Part shown: one piece after another, positions 32,219 to 40,433 of the stretch
Position numbering within the stretch: position 1 is the first letter of the stretch
How the letters are laid out: the number at the start of each line of letters is the position of its first letter
Origin: Candidatus Scalindua sp.
Lineage (GTDB): Bacteria; Planctomycetota; Brocadiia; Brocadiales; Scalinduaceae
DNA: 40,433 nucleotides
NCBI GenBank assembly: GCA_030748215.1
Contig: JASMMK010000047.1
Coordinates: forward strand, 1 to 40,433
Direction: 5' to 3'
The notes under the pieces: model-generated
The model's input: the letters and a program-made list of their open reading frames with translations, nothing else
Databases searched by the model: none
What the model was told of the DNA's origin: nothing
Translations under genes and position numbers: made by a program

Positions 32219-33697
32219 ATGTATGTAAAGTTTTCAAAGCTATTGCGTGCTAAAATCTTAATTTGTCTTGTTTTTCTGCTTTTACTCAGCCATGGAGTAT
32301 GTTTTGGCAGTGAAGTTGAAGAATTAAGAAAAGATCTTTTAGAATTGGAAAAGATTGCAAACCCGTTTGTACGGATTTTCCAAAAGGTATCACGCCTGGT
32401 AGCGCCTTCAGTTGTAAGTATTGTAGCAGAAGGTGCTTATAGTACGCCAGCCAACCCTCACGATGAAGGTTCCCCTCCTGACGACGAAAATAATAAATCT
32501 CAGGACTCCAATAAACCTAGTTTCGGTTCCGGAATAATAATAAAAGAAACAGGGTATATTCTTACCAATTTTCATGTTGTAAATGGTTATGAAAACGGAA
32601 AAATTACGGTCACGCTACATAACGGGGACAAGCATGACGCTGAATTGATTGGCCAGGATTCAAACACCGATCTGGCTATTTTGAAGATTGCATGTGAAGA
32701 TCTCAGAGAAGCCACTCTTGGAGACCCTGAGAGCGTGAATGTCGGAGACTGGGTTATTGCCATTGGTAATCCATTTGGGTATAGCCAGACTGTTTCCGCA
32801 GGCATAGTAAGCGCAGTAGGAAGAACACACATCACCCCATACGCCAAACCCTTTGCATACGAAGATTTTATTCAGACAGATGCCGCGATTAATCCGGGTA
32901 ACAGTGGCGGCCCACTGGTAAACCTGCGCGGCGAAATAATCGGCGTTAATTCTGCTATCGCAACACGCACTGGGGGATTTCAGGGAGTCGGGTTTGCAAT
33001 ATCCATGGATATTGCAAATGAGGTTATGTCAGACCTTATTGAAAAAGGCAGAGTTGTAAGAGGCTATCTGGGAGTGGGACTTCAGGATATCAATGACAGC
33101 CTGGCTGCATATTTAGATATGAAAAGCAAAAGCGATGTGTTGAGAGAATTTCGGATTGAGTCAGATAAAGGTGCTTTCATCTCCGAGGTTTGGCAAGATA
33201 CTCCAGCGTCAAAAGGAAACATTCTGCCAGGTGACGTTATCGTTGAGTTTGACGGTCGCAAAATCATGAATATAGACGATCTGCAGAAAGCCATAAGGGC
33301 CGCAAAAGTCGGCAGTAGTGTAGCTGTAACAGTCATTCGAAACACAAAAGAAGAATTACTGACAATCAATATTGACGAACAGCCTGGAAGCATGTCCGGG
33401 CGTAAGTACGTAACCGTTAGAGCGATTATCGGGCAAACAAGCCTCAACGTGGGTTTAGCGGTTGAGGCCCTGCCCACGGGAAATAAGAAAGGACACGGAG
33501 TGCTTGTAAGGCACGTTGTAAGTAATAGTCCGGCAGAAAAGGCAGGTATAATACCCGGTGACATAATATTAAGAGTTGGTTCCAGCGATGTCAAAACTGC
33601 CAGTGAATTTCAGTCTGTGTTGAAAGGGTTTGTTGACACAGGCGTGTCTGTTTCCCTGCTGCTCAAGTCAAAAGGCTATGTCACCTTGAAATATTAG
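32219..33697 (+). CDS. htrA: HtrA/DegP-type periplasmic serine protease
   Basis: This 492-residue protein has a signal peptide (KLLRAKILICLVFLLLLSHG, cleavage about residue 35), a trypsin-like domain with His119 (TNFHVV), Asp151 (NTDLAIL) and Ser229 (GNSGGP), and two PDZ domains. PDZ1 starts near GYLGVGLQDI (about 282); PDZ2 covers about 400-490 (GHGVLVRHVV, AGIIPGDIILRVG). The enzyme degrades or refolds damaged extracytoplasmic proteins. A Pro/Asp/Asn-rich linker sits in the loop before the protease core (about 76-102). It is transcribed alone and is convergent with topA; their stops are about 30 bases apart with no clear terminator. Confidence 0.94.
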   Translation: MYVKFSKLLRAKILICLVFLLLLSHGVCFGSEVEELRKDLLELEKIANPFVRIFQKVSRLVAPSVVSIVAEGAYSTPANPHDEGSPPDDENNKSQDSNKPSFGSGIIIKETGYILTNFHVVNGYENGKITVTLHNGDKHDAELIGQDSNTDLAILKIACEDLREATLGDPESVNVGDWVIAIGNPFGYSQTVSAGIVSAVGRTHITPYAKPFAYEDFIQTDAAINPGNSGGPLVNLRGEIIGVNSAIATRTGGFQGVGFAISMDIANEVMSDLIEKGRVVRGYLGVGLQDINDSLAAYLDMKSKSDVLREFRIESDKGAFISEVWQDTPASKGNILPGDVIVEFDGRKIMNIDDLQKAIRAAKVGSSVAVTVIRNTKEELLTINIDEQPGSMSGRKYVTVRAIIGQTSLNVGLAVEALPTGNKKGHGVLVRHVVSNSPAEKAGIIPGDIILRVGSSDVKTASEFQSVLKGFVDTGVSVSLLLKSKGYVTLKY

Positions 33698-33725
33698 TAC
33701 CTCTTTCCGCTCACTCAAGAACTGT

Positions 33726-36071
33726 TTACTTTTTCTTCTTAGCAACAGTTTTTCTTTTTGCCCCTCTTGCTTTCCTTACAGGAGCTTTTTCAGCGAGATC
33801 AAGACACTCTTTAAGAGTCAGGTCTTTGGGTTCCTGATCCTTAGGTATTTTGACATTCTTTTTCCCAACTTTTATGTAAGGCCCGTACCTGCCGTTTAAT
33901 ACTTGCACCTCAGGATTTTCGTCAAATGACTTAATGAATTTTTCAGCATCAGCTTTGCGCTTGGCTTCGATTAATTCAATGGCTCTGTCTTGCTCAACAG
34001 TATAAGGATCATCATCGCCTTTTAACGAAACAAATTTGCTGTCATGCCGAATATACGGTCCAAACCTGCCAATTGCAGCAGTAATTACTTTGTCTTCATA
34101 CGTACCAACTTCTCTCGGCAACTTAAATAAGTTAACGGCCTCCTCAAAAGTGATGGATTCCAGTAACTGCCCCTTAAGCAGACTTGCATATTTAGGCTTC
34201 TCTTCTTCTTCAAGCTCCTCGGTAGTTCCAATTTGAGCCATAGGTCCGTACGGCCCCAGTCGTACCAATAGGGTTCTCCCTGTTTTGGGATCCTTACCAA
34301 GTTCTCTAGAGGTGTCTACTTCTGACCGATCTATCGCCTCTGTAGCTTCAACCCTTTCATGAAAGCTTCCATAAAATGCGTCAATCATTTTATCCCATTC
34401 CAACTTGCCGGAAGCAATATCATCAAACTCCTTTTCTATAGAAGCAGTAAAAGAGTAGTCAGTAACCCTTGGAAAATTTTTGACCAGAAAGTCGTTGACG
34501 ATCCTGGCAACATCTGTTGGGAAAAGCTTGGCTTTTTCAGCACCTGTAATTTCCGTTTTTGTGAAGGTATTAACTTCGTTGTTTGCCAGGACCATTTCCA
34601 GATATTGTCTCTCCCGGCCATCTCTGTGCTCCTTTAGTACATATCCTCTTTTTTGTATGGTAGAAATGGTAGGAGCATAGGTAGAAGGTCTGCCGATACC
34701 AAGTTCCTCCAGTTTCTTAACAAGGCTTGCTTCTGTAAACCTGGCAGGGGATCTTGTAAACCTTTGAACTGCCTTCATACTGTCAAGGTTTAGTTCCTGC
34801 CCAACCGTTAGCGGCGGTAAAATCCCTTTGCTCTCCTCTTCATCCTTTTCATCCACATTTGATTCAAGGCAAACCTTGAGAAATCCTTCAAACATGATGA
34901 CCTCACCTGTCGCTTTCATGGTCTGCGGAACAGTGGAAATACCGATTGTCGCAGTGGTTCTCTCTATTCGGGCATTAGCCATCTGTGATGCAATTGCCCG
35001 TTTCCATATCAACTCATAAAGGCGTATCTGATTTCTGTCACCGCCTGCACTCTTCTCTGAGAATTCTGTAGGCCTGATCGCTTCGTGAGCTTCTTGGGCG
35101 GAACTGGACTTGGTAGTGTATTGCCTTGTTTCTGAATACTCGGCACCATATGCTGAAGTTATTTCCTTTGCGGCATTTTCTAAAGCAGATTCTGAGAGGT
35201 TGACAGAATCTGTTCTCATATAGGTGATCTTACCTGATTCATATAAACGTTGAGCCAGGGTCATAGTCTGCGCTACGGAAAAACCGAGTTTGAGGCTGGC
35301 CTCTTGTTGCAGTGTAGAAGTAGTAAATGGTGTAGCCGGTTTCTTCTGTCCCGGTTTCTTCTCTAAATTATCTATTGTAAAAGTAGCCCCGATACATTTG
35401 GTCAGGAATTCCAGAGCTTCCTTTTCAGAGGAAAACCTTTCGGATAACTCTGCCTTCAGCACTTTATCACCCTCAACCAGGAACTCAGCGCTGACTTTGA
35501 AGAATGACTGAGTATCAAATTGTTCAATTTCTCGCTCTCTTTCAACCACCATTCTTACTGCAACAGACTGAACCCTGCCTGCAGAGAGGCCACGTTGAAT
35601 TTTTTTCCATAAAATCGGGGACAATTCAAATCCTACAAGCCTGTCTAAGATCCGCCTGGCCTGCTGTGCATTGACGAGCGCAATATCAATTGTTCTTGGC
35701 GATTCAATGGCATTAAGTATCGCTTTTTTAGTAATTTCTCCGAAAACAATTCTACGTGTACTATTTTCATCTAATTTAAGCGCTTCATGCAAGTGCCATG
35801 ATATCGCTTCTCCTTCACGGTCATCATCAGTTGCCAGCCAGACAACATCAGCTTTCTTTGCCGACTTTTTAAGATCCTTTATAACGTCTTTTTTCTCTTT
35901 AGGGATCTCATATGTAGGTTGAAATCCGTTTTTTATATCAATCGCTTTATTGGTTTTAGGAAGGTCCCGGACATGGCCAAAACATGACTGTACCGTAAAA
36001 CCGTCTCCCAGGTAACCTTCAATTGTTTTTGCTTTTGCCGGCGACTCTACTATTACTAGATTTTTATCCAT
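33726..36071 (-). CDS. topA: DNA topoisomerase I
   Basis: This 781-residue type IA topoisomerase relaxes negative supercoils. The Toprim domain begins LVIVESPAKAKTIEGYLG and contains WLATDDDREGEAISWHL. The active-site Tyr is about residue 284 in ITYMRTDSVN. The C-terminus lacks the Cys4 zinc ribbons of E. coli TopA. In their place are Topo-C-terminal repeats with R-x-GPY motifs (VRLGPYGPM, GRFGPYIRHD, GRYGPYIKVGKK) and a Lys/Arg-rich tail. This is the zinc-free tail arrangement known from Actinobacteria and several other phyla. A strong promoter lies upstream. Confidence 0.96.
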   Translation of the reverse strand: MDKNLVIVESPAKAKTIEGYLGDGFTVQSCFGHVRDLPKTNKAIDIKNGFQPTYEIPKEKKDVIKDLKKSAKKADVVWLATDDDREGEAISWHLHEALKLDENSTRRIVFGEITKKAILNAIESPRTIDIALVNAQQARRILDRLVGFELSPILWKKIQRGLSAGRVQSVAVRMVVEREREIEQFDTQSFFKVSAEFLVEGDKVLKAELSERFSSEKEALEFLTKCIGATFTIDNLEKKPGQKKPATPFTTSTLQQEASLKLGFSVAQTMTLAQRLYESGKITYMRTDSVNLSESALENAAKEITSAYGAEYSETRQYTTKSSSAQEAHEAIRPTEFSEKSAGGDRNQIRLYELIWKRAIASQMANARIERTTATIGISTVPQTMKATGEVIMFEGFLKVCLESNVDEKDEEESKGILPPLTVGQELNLDSMKAVQRFTRSPARFTEASLVKKLEELGIGRPSTYAPTISTIQKRGYVLKEHRDGRERQYLEMVLANNEVNTFTKTEITGAEKAKLFPTDVARIVNDFLVKNFPRVTDYSFTASIEKEFDDIASGKLEWDKMIDAFYGSFHERVEATEAIDRSEVDTSRELGKDPKTGRTLLVRLGPYGPMAQIGTTEELEEEEKPKYASLLKGQLLESITFEEAVNLFKLPREVGTYEDKVITAAIGRFGPYIRHDSKFVSLKGDDDPYTVEQDRAIELIEAKRKADAEKFIKSFDENPEVQVLNGRYGPYIKVGKKNVKIPKDQEPKDLTLKECLDLAEKAPVRKARGAKRKTVAKKKK

Positions 36072-36138
36072 AGAACTGATTACTATTAAATTCTTTGAAG
36101 CCTCAAAATGGTAAGTGCATTTTTAGACAAAGTTAAAA

Positions 36139-36167
36139 ATTAAAACAAAGGTGTTTGTTAGTGTCAA
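36139..36167 (-). promoter_or_regulatory. topA promoter
   Basis: On the minus strand TTGACA (36167-36162) and TTTAAT (36144-36139) are exactly 17 bases apart, about 68 bases before the topA ATG. It is a near-consensus sigma-70 promoter in the divergent gap 36072-36379. Confidence 0.65.
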
Positions 36168-36247
36168 GGGTTTTCTAGTTTAAAAACTTTTTTGTACGTT
36201 TTCGCTATATATAGTAGGAGCAGATTATAAGTTTTTACAAAAAGCAG

Positions 36248-36276
36248 TTGATAGTTACTGTGTTGCTTTATATAAT
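36248..36276 (+). promoter_or_regulatory. Promoter of the SurA/PpiD-like chaperone gene
   Basis: TTGATA (36248-36253) and TATAAT (36271-36276) are 17 bases apart, giving a leader of about 95-100 bases before ATG 36380. Near-consensus. The rest of the gap 36072-36379 holds the divergent topA promoter and an ACACA/TGTGT hairpin near 36335-36355. Confidence 0.65.
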
Positions 36277-36379
36277 GCAATGTTCGGATTTATTAGGTAT
36301 TTCCATAAGGCAATTTATTAATAAAATGTTTTCCACACATAGTTTAATCTGTGTAGAAACTATAAGATGAGAGGTATTT

Positions 36380-38065
36380 ATGGCTGCAACAAGTTGGTTT
36401 AGAAGAAATCAGAAAAAGCTCCTGGGCATCCTGGTTGTATTTTTAATGGTAATATGGGGAATTGGCCCTGCAGCAGAATATATAATTCCAAAACCCGGTG
36501 TCGGAGAAATTCACGGCCGAAAAGTCACACAAGATCAGTTTAGTGATACTGCCACCAGATGGGCAAGGATTTTTTTCAGGGAATCCAAAGAGCCGGTAGC
36601 TCAACTGGTATGGAGGCAGATGGCACTCTTTGGTCAGGCGGAGAACATGGGAATAGTTATTACCAAAGATGAACTTGCACAAGAGATACGTAATTTTTTT
36701 CCTGTTGACCCGCGCATCTTTGAAGACAAAGAAGGTTTCAGACGTATGCTTGGAAGCGTATTCCATTTGACAGAACCGCAGTTCGAAAAAACAATTAAAG
36801 AGTATCTTTTAGCACGTAAGCTTCAATACCTTTTGAAAAGTTCTGTGAAGGTTACTGGAGACGAAGCGTTGCAACGTTATGTTAAAGAGAACGAACAGGT
36901 AAAAATCAAATATACGGCCCTTAAGGCCAGAGATTTTATCGATCGAGTTGAAATCAAGGAAGACGAGATTAAAGCTTTTTATGACAAATATAGTGAAAAT
37001 TATCCAAATTTTGAAGAAGGGATATGGGGCTATAAAGAACCGGAAAAAGTTAAAGTAGAATATATAATTGCAAGATTCGATGCAATAGAGAAGCAGATTA
37101 ATATCACTGATGAAAAAATGCAGGAATATTACGAAGAAAAAAAGGATCTTATGTTCAGAACAGAAAATGCGGCACAACCTGAAGGTGATAATCCTGACGA
37201 AACATCTGTATCAGAATTTAAGCGTTTTGATGAAGTAAAGGCACAAATAAAAGAAAATCTGCTTTTGCAAGAACGTGAAACATTAGCCAATAAAATGATT
37301 GCTGATGCAGATAATGAAATATATGAAAATATAGATAAAGAAGGTTTTATCAGTTTCGCTAAACTCGCGGAGAAATATAACCTTTCTCATGTTATGCCAA
37401 CGAATCAGCATAACGGAACAAACTATTTTTCAAAGGTCGAATTAAGGGAAGTGATTATTGATCTTCCGGAATTCCCCAAGCAGGTATTTGATAGGGATGT
37501 AAATGACCCTTCGACACCGATAAGTTCTTCAGAAGGCAAACTTATTTTTAGGGTAATAGAAAAAATCGAAACGCATATTCCTCCATATGAAGAAGTACGT
37601 GATAAGGTTGCCGAAGATCTACGCTATGAGAAAGCATTTGAGGAGGCTGAAAAGGTTGCGGGAAAATGTCTTGAAAAAACAAATCAAACCTCACTGGAAG
37701 AGGGCGTAAAGTCTATTGATGATGACGCCGGTACATTAGCAATAATAGAAACTAAATATGTCAGTAGACCGGGTATCAGCCGCACAGACGATGATACAGA
37801 AATATTGGGATCTGATAGAGTTAAAATAACTGAAGCAGCTTTTGGTTTAAAAGTTGGAGAGTCGACCATCGCGGCTGAAAACAGAGGCGAAAAAACATGT
37901 TACGTTGTAAATCTGGTAGAGAGAAAAAAAGTTGACCCAAAAAGTTTTGAAGAAAAAAGAGACTTAATAACGGAGCAATATCTTTTGGAAAAACAGTTTG
38001 TTTTTTCAACTGATTGGGAATCCTGGATAGGGACAAAGACTCAGTTAGGTAAGAGCAAAAGCTAA
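36380..38065 (+). CDS. SurA/PpiD-like membrane-anchored periplasmic chaperone
   Basis: This 561-residue protein has a short basic cytoplasmic N-terminus (WFRRNQKKLLG), one membrane segment (about 15-36) and a long extracytoplasmic part. Residues about 40-170 resemble the SurA N-terminal chaperone domain (GEIHGRKVTQDQF, then a helical pair with RKLQYLL). The remainder (about 190-545) is mostly charged helices with two regions like degenerate parvulin domains (IKEDEIKAFYDKYSENYPNF; PPYEEVRDKVAEDLR). No complete PPIase active site is evident. It probably assists folding of exported proteins. The ribosome site GAGAGG and a good promoter support ATG 36380. ribF starts 20 bases after its stop. Confidence 0.8.
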   Translation: MAATSWFRRNQKKLLGILVVFLMVIWGIGPAAEYIIPKPGVGEIHGRKVTQDQFSDTATRWARIFFRESKEPVAQLVWRQMALFGQAENMGIVITKDELAQEIRNFFPVDPRIFEDKEGFRRMLGSVFHLTEPQFEKTIKEYLLARKLQYLLKSSVKVTGDEALQRYVKENEQVKIKYTALKARDFIDRVEIKEDEIKAFYDKYSENYPNFEEGIWGYKEPEKVKVEYIIARFDAIEKQINITDEKMQEYYEEKKDLMFRTENAAQPEGDNPDETSVSEFKRFDEVKAQIKENLLLQERETLANKMIADADNEIYENIDKEGFISFAKLAEKYNLSHVMPTNQHNGTNYFSKVELREVIIDLPEFPKQVFDRDVNDPSTPISSSEGKLIFRVIEKIETHIPPYEEVRDKVAEDLRYEKAFEEAEKVAGKCLEKTNQTSLEEGVKSIDDDAGTLAIIETKYVSRPGISRTDDDTEILGSDRVKITEAAFGLKVGESTIAAENRGEKTCYVVNLVERKKVDPKSFEEKRDLITEQYLLEKQFVFSTDWESWIGTKTQLGKSKS

Positions 38066-38085
38066 ACGCACACAAGAGGTTCAAA

Positions 38086-39033
38086 TTGGATACAATTTTT
38101 GGCATCAAACAGATACAAAAAAAACTTACCTGCCCTGTTGTTACATTGGGAGTGTTTGATGGTGTTCATTCAGGACATCAAGAGGTTATTCAAAAAACGA
38201 TAAATCTTGCGAACGAAAGGAATGGAGAGTCAATAATCTTAACCTTTGATCGCCACCCTAAAAGCGTTCTTTCACAGACACGGCAGTCTTGTATTACGTC
38301 ACTGGAGCATAGATTAGTACTGTTTGAGCAACTTGGTGTTGATACATCAGTGGTGTTGGAGTTTGATAATAAAATCTCTGAAATCAGTGCCGAAGATTTT
38401 ATAACTAAGATATTGTATGAGTGGTTGGGTACCAAAGTCATTGTACTCGGATTTGACTGCTCGTTTGGCAAGGACAGAAGAGGTAACGCATCAATGGTCC
38501 GTAGCTATGCTGAAAAGTGCGGATTCGAAGTAGTTACATGCGATCGTTTAGAATTTGAAGGTGAAATAACTAGCAGCACAACGATACGAAAGCACGTTAT
38601 TCAAGGCAACTTACAGAAGGCAAGAGGAATGCTGGGTAGACGTGTTTCAGTATTTGGTACTGTTGTAAAAGGTTCCAGCCGTGGAAAAGGCTTAGGATTT
38701 CCCACTGCCAACCTTAATCTTCACCATGAAATAAGACCTCCTTCCGGAGTATATGCCACTAAGGTATTTATGGAAGGAAAAGAATATAACGCTATAACCA
38801 ACATAGGAACCTGTCCTACGTTCGGAGAAAGCGCGCAGAATGATGAACCTGTAGTAGAAGCTCACATAATTGACTTTAATGAATCGATTTACGGAAAAGA
38901 CCTGGAAGTTCAATTCCTCTACAAGTTGAGAGAAGAGACCCGGTTTGACAGTGCTGACGAGTTAAAGATACAATTGGAACGGGACAAAATGAGATTTATG
39001 AACAGGGCGTCAGAGAAGGTCTTCGCAGAGTAG
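38086..39033 (+). CDS. ribF: Bifunctional riboflavin kinase/FMN adenylyltransferase
   Basis: This 315-residue protein makes FMN and FAD. The N-terminal FAD-synthetase half has LGVFDGVHSGHQEV (nucleotidyltransferase HxGH-type motif), LTFDRHPKSVL, LGFDCSFGKDRRGN and SSTTIRKHV. The C-terminal riboflavin-kinase half has GRRVSVFGTVVKGSSRGKGL with GFPTANL, then YNAITNIGTCPTFG and VEAHIIDFNESIYG. The start is TTG 38086 with AGAGG six bases before it. The neighbouring chaperone gene ends 20 bases upstream, so both may use the promoter at 36248. A weak hairpin overlaps its stop. Confidence 0.95.
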   Translation: MDTIFGIKQIQKKLTCPVVTLGVFDGVHSGHQEVIQKTINLANERNGESIILTFDRHPKSVLSQTRQSCITSLEHRLVLFEQLGVDTSVVLEFDNKISEISAEDFITKILYEWLGTKVIVLGFDCSFGKDRRGNASMVRSYAEKCGFEVVTCDRLEFEGEITSSTTIRKHVIQGNLQKARGMLGRRVSVFGTVVKGSSRGKGLGFPTANLNLHHEIRPPSGVYATKVFMEGKEYNAITNIGTCPTFGESAQNDEPVVEAHIIDFNESIYGKDLEVQFLYKLREETRFDSADELKIQLERDKMRFMNRASEKVFAE

Positions 39034-39053
39034 GCGCAATTCACAAATTGCCT
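39032..39053 (+). terminator. Weak hairpin at the ribF stop
   Basis: AGG-CAATT (39032-39041, with a two-base bulge) pairs with AATTG-CCT (39046-39053), followed by CTTCTTA rather than a T-run. It may weakly end the ribF transcript just before the tRNA gene. Confidence 0.25.
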
Positions 39054-39070
39054 CTTCTTAATAAAATTCA

Positions 39071-39146
39071 GGGCAGATAGCTCAGTTGGTAGAGCACGGG
39101 ATTGAAAATCCCGGTGTCGCCGGTTCGATTCCGGCTCTGCCCACCA
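39071..39146 (+). tRNA. tRNA-Phe(GAA)
   Basis: This is a complete 76-base cloverleaf with encoded CCA. The acceptor stem is GGGCAGA/TCTGCCC, the D arm GCTC/GAGC, the anticodon stem CGGGA/TCCCG with loop TTGAAAA (anticodon GAA), and the T arm GCCGG/CCGGC with loop TTCGATT. All stems pair fully. It lies 37 bases after ribF. Confidence 0.97.
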
Positions 39147-39247
39147 CATATATAAAGCATAGTATTTCCCATTTAATTCCCAAAAAAACCCCTTCCATTT
39201 TTTGAAGTGGAGTTATATGGGAGGATCAAAAACAAGGAACTGTTTTA

Positions 39248-40433
39248 GTGATAAAAATAAAAAATAGTTTTAAAACTATCTGGATTGCAATTTTTATTAT
39301 CTCATTAAATCCATGCTATTTGCATGCACAGAAAGAGGAGAAACTTGACCCGGATCTGTTTTATCAGGATTTTGAAGAGTTTATAAGTGTAATAAAGGAG
39401 ATACAGGATAAATATGTTGATGAGGTTGGGCTGAGGGCCTTACTTACGAGCGCTTACAATGGGATGCTTGCCGGCCTGGATCCACATAGTCAGTTCATAG
39501 ACTCAAAAAACCTTAAAGAGTTAATGATTGAAACAGAGGGAGAATTCGACGGCCTGGGCATTGAAGTCATTTTAAAAGGCGGATTTTTAAGGGTTTTGAC
39601 TCCCATTATAGATTCACCGGCCTTTCGTGCAGGAGTGTATATTGGAGATGTAATAATCGAGATCGATGGAAAATCAACAAAGAATATCTCGATTCGTGAG
39701 GCGATTGAAATGCTCCGTGGTGAAACTCATACGGAAGTTACATTAACTATTATACATGAGGGAGAAAGCGAGCCGGTTGACATTACTATTGAACGCGCAA
39801 AAATCCATCTAAACAGTACACGTGGCACAAGAATCGTTGATGAAGAAGGCAAGATAGGTTATATCGCAATTACCAGTTTTCAAGACAACACACTTGATGA
39901 CATGGACGCCGCAGTTAAAGAATTAGAGGAACAAGGAATGGAATCCCTGATTCTGGACCTTAGATTCAATCCGGGCGGTCTCTTGACTACTGCAGTAGAC
40001 ATGGCAGACAGGTTTATTAAAAAAGGTTTAATTGTATCTACAAAGGGCAGACACAGATCACAGCAGCACGAATATAAAGCACGTAAATCAAAAACGTATA
40101 AAAACTTCCCACTGATAATATTGGTTAACAATGGTAGCGCCAGCGCCTCGGAGATTGTTGCAGGAGCGGTTAAAGATCATAAACGCGGACTTTTGCTGGG
40201 AACTAAAACTTATGGCAAGGGCTCGGTTCAAAGTTTGATACCAATAAAGGATAAAAATTCTGCACTGAAGCTGACAACCGCTAAATACTATACACCGTCC
40301 GGAGCCCTGATTCACGGGATAGGTATTGAGCCAGATATAGAGGTGGATCTTACACAAAAGGAAGTGAGAGGCTTACACAGGCATCTGGCCAGGGTTAATG
40401 CGGCAGACATACGTACGAAAAACGGAAAAGAAC
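39248..40433 (+). CDS. ctpA: C-terminal processing peptidase (S41), cut by right edge
   Basis: The frame is open from GTG 39248 to the window end (395 codons). AAGGA lies nine bases before the GTG. A signal peptide (IWIAIFIISLNPCYLHA) leads to an S41 N-terminal domain (YNGMLAGLDPHSQFID), a PDZ domain (about 95-175, GLGIEVILKGG, RAGVYIGDVI) and the protease core. The catalytic Ser-Lys dyad is Ser299 (GSASASE) and Lys324 (TYGKGSVQ), 25 residues apart as in known Ctp enzymes. LDLRFNPGGLL is the preceding structural motif. It processes C-termini of periplasmic proteins. Only the last tail is missing (at LTQKEVRGLHRHL and beyond). Confidence 0.93.
   Translation, partial: MIKIKNSFKTIWIAIFIISLNPCYLHAQKEEKLDPDLFYQDFEEFISVIKEIQDKYVDEVGLRALLTSAYNGMLAGLDPHSQFIDSKNLKELMIETEGEFDGLGIEVILKGGFLRVLTPIIDSPAFRAGVYIGDVIIEIDGKSTKNISIREAIEMLRGETHTEVTLTIIHEGESEPVDITIERAKIHLNSTRGTRIVDEEGKIGYIAITSFQDNTLDDMDAAVKELEEQGMESLILDLRFNPGGLLTTAVDMADRFIKKGLIVSTKGRHRSQQHEYKARKSKTYKNFPLIILVNNGSASASEIVAGAVKDHKRGLLLGTKTYGKGSVQSLIPIKDKNSALKLTTAKYYTPSGALIHGIGIEPDIEVDLTQKEVRGLHRHLARVNAADIRTKNGKE

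Noticed and set aside
33082-33594. Open frame of 170 codons on the minus strand opposite htrA
   Set aside because: It is antisense to the htrA PDZ domains, with no independent support.
1-40433. CRISPR arrays, prophage, insertion sequences, toxin-antitoxin pairs or defence islands
   Set aside because: No regularly spaced repeats, transposase, integrase or known defence genes were seen. The RHH-like small protein has no toxin partner beside it.

Overview
The window is AT-rich, densely coded bacterial chromosome. Nothing in it names the species. The mix of genes fits a Gram-negative-type planctomycete, most likely an anammox-group bacterium such as Candidatus Scalindua. This is inference from gene content: a hexulose-6-phosphate synthase fused to an RraA-like domain, the arginine-kinase/ClpC module, several lipoproteins, HtrA and Ctp proteases, many TTG/GTG starts and low GC. 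I see no phage, insertion sequence, CRISPR array or rRNA. Both ends cut genes: a decayed glycosyltransferase on the left and a C-terminal processing protease on the right.

Layout. (1) 1-6618: an envelope/accessory block. It holds a glycosyltransferase remnant (-), two paralogous secreted alkaline-phosphatase-superfamily phosphodiesterases, a 63-residue basic/acidic small protein, a YidC/EMC3-like membrane protein, a tiny possible ORF and a sulfotransferase-like protein. (2) 6658-9074: a DnaJ protein with half the usual zinc finger (-), a CopD-like membrane protein and QueD. (3) 9097-15938: HPS-RraA fusion, then mcsA-mcsB-clpC, a strong terminator, and radA. The mcsA-mcsB-clpC-radA order is the one known from Firmicutes, but no ctsR is present. 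(4) 15953-17936: two tandem paralogous lipoproteins ending in SHOCT repeats. (5) 17978-22085 (-): ispD and dgt, overlapping, then a trypsin-like protease with TPRs. (6) 22086-22900: a long non-coding stretch rich in inverted repeats. (7) 22901-28667 (-): HIT hydrolase, degenerate LysM/M23 lipoprotein, tRNA-Gly(CCC), radical-SAM protein, rpsU, mutL and tsaE. (8) 28657-32069 (-): thiL, a two-gene Fe-S/hemerythrin operon with its own promoter and palindrome, and a long thymidylate kinase. (9) 32219-40433: htrA, topA (-), a SurA/PpiD-like chaperone, ribF, tRNA-Phe(GAA) and ctpA (partial).

How the parts fit. Much of the window concerns protein quality control: cytoplasmic (DnaJ, McsA/McsB/ClpC) and extracytoplasmic (HtrA, TPR protease, PpiD-like chaperone, Ctp). 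The rest is genome maintenance (RadA, MutL, TopA, Dgt, Tmk), tRNA/translation factors (QueD, TsaE, S21, two tRNAs), cofactors (ThiL, RibF, IspD) and C1/pentose metabolism (HPS). The least described parts are the twin phosphodiesterase cassette, the SHOCT lipoprotein pair, and the Fe-S/hemerythrin operon. No single locus looks like a wholly new defence or mobile system.
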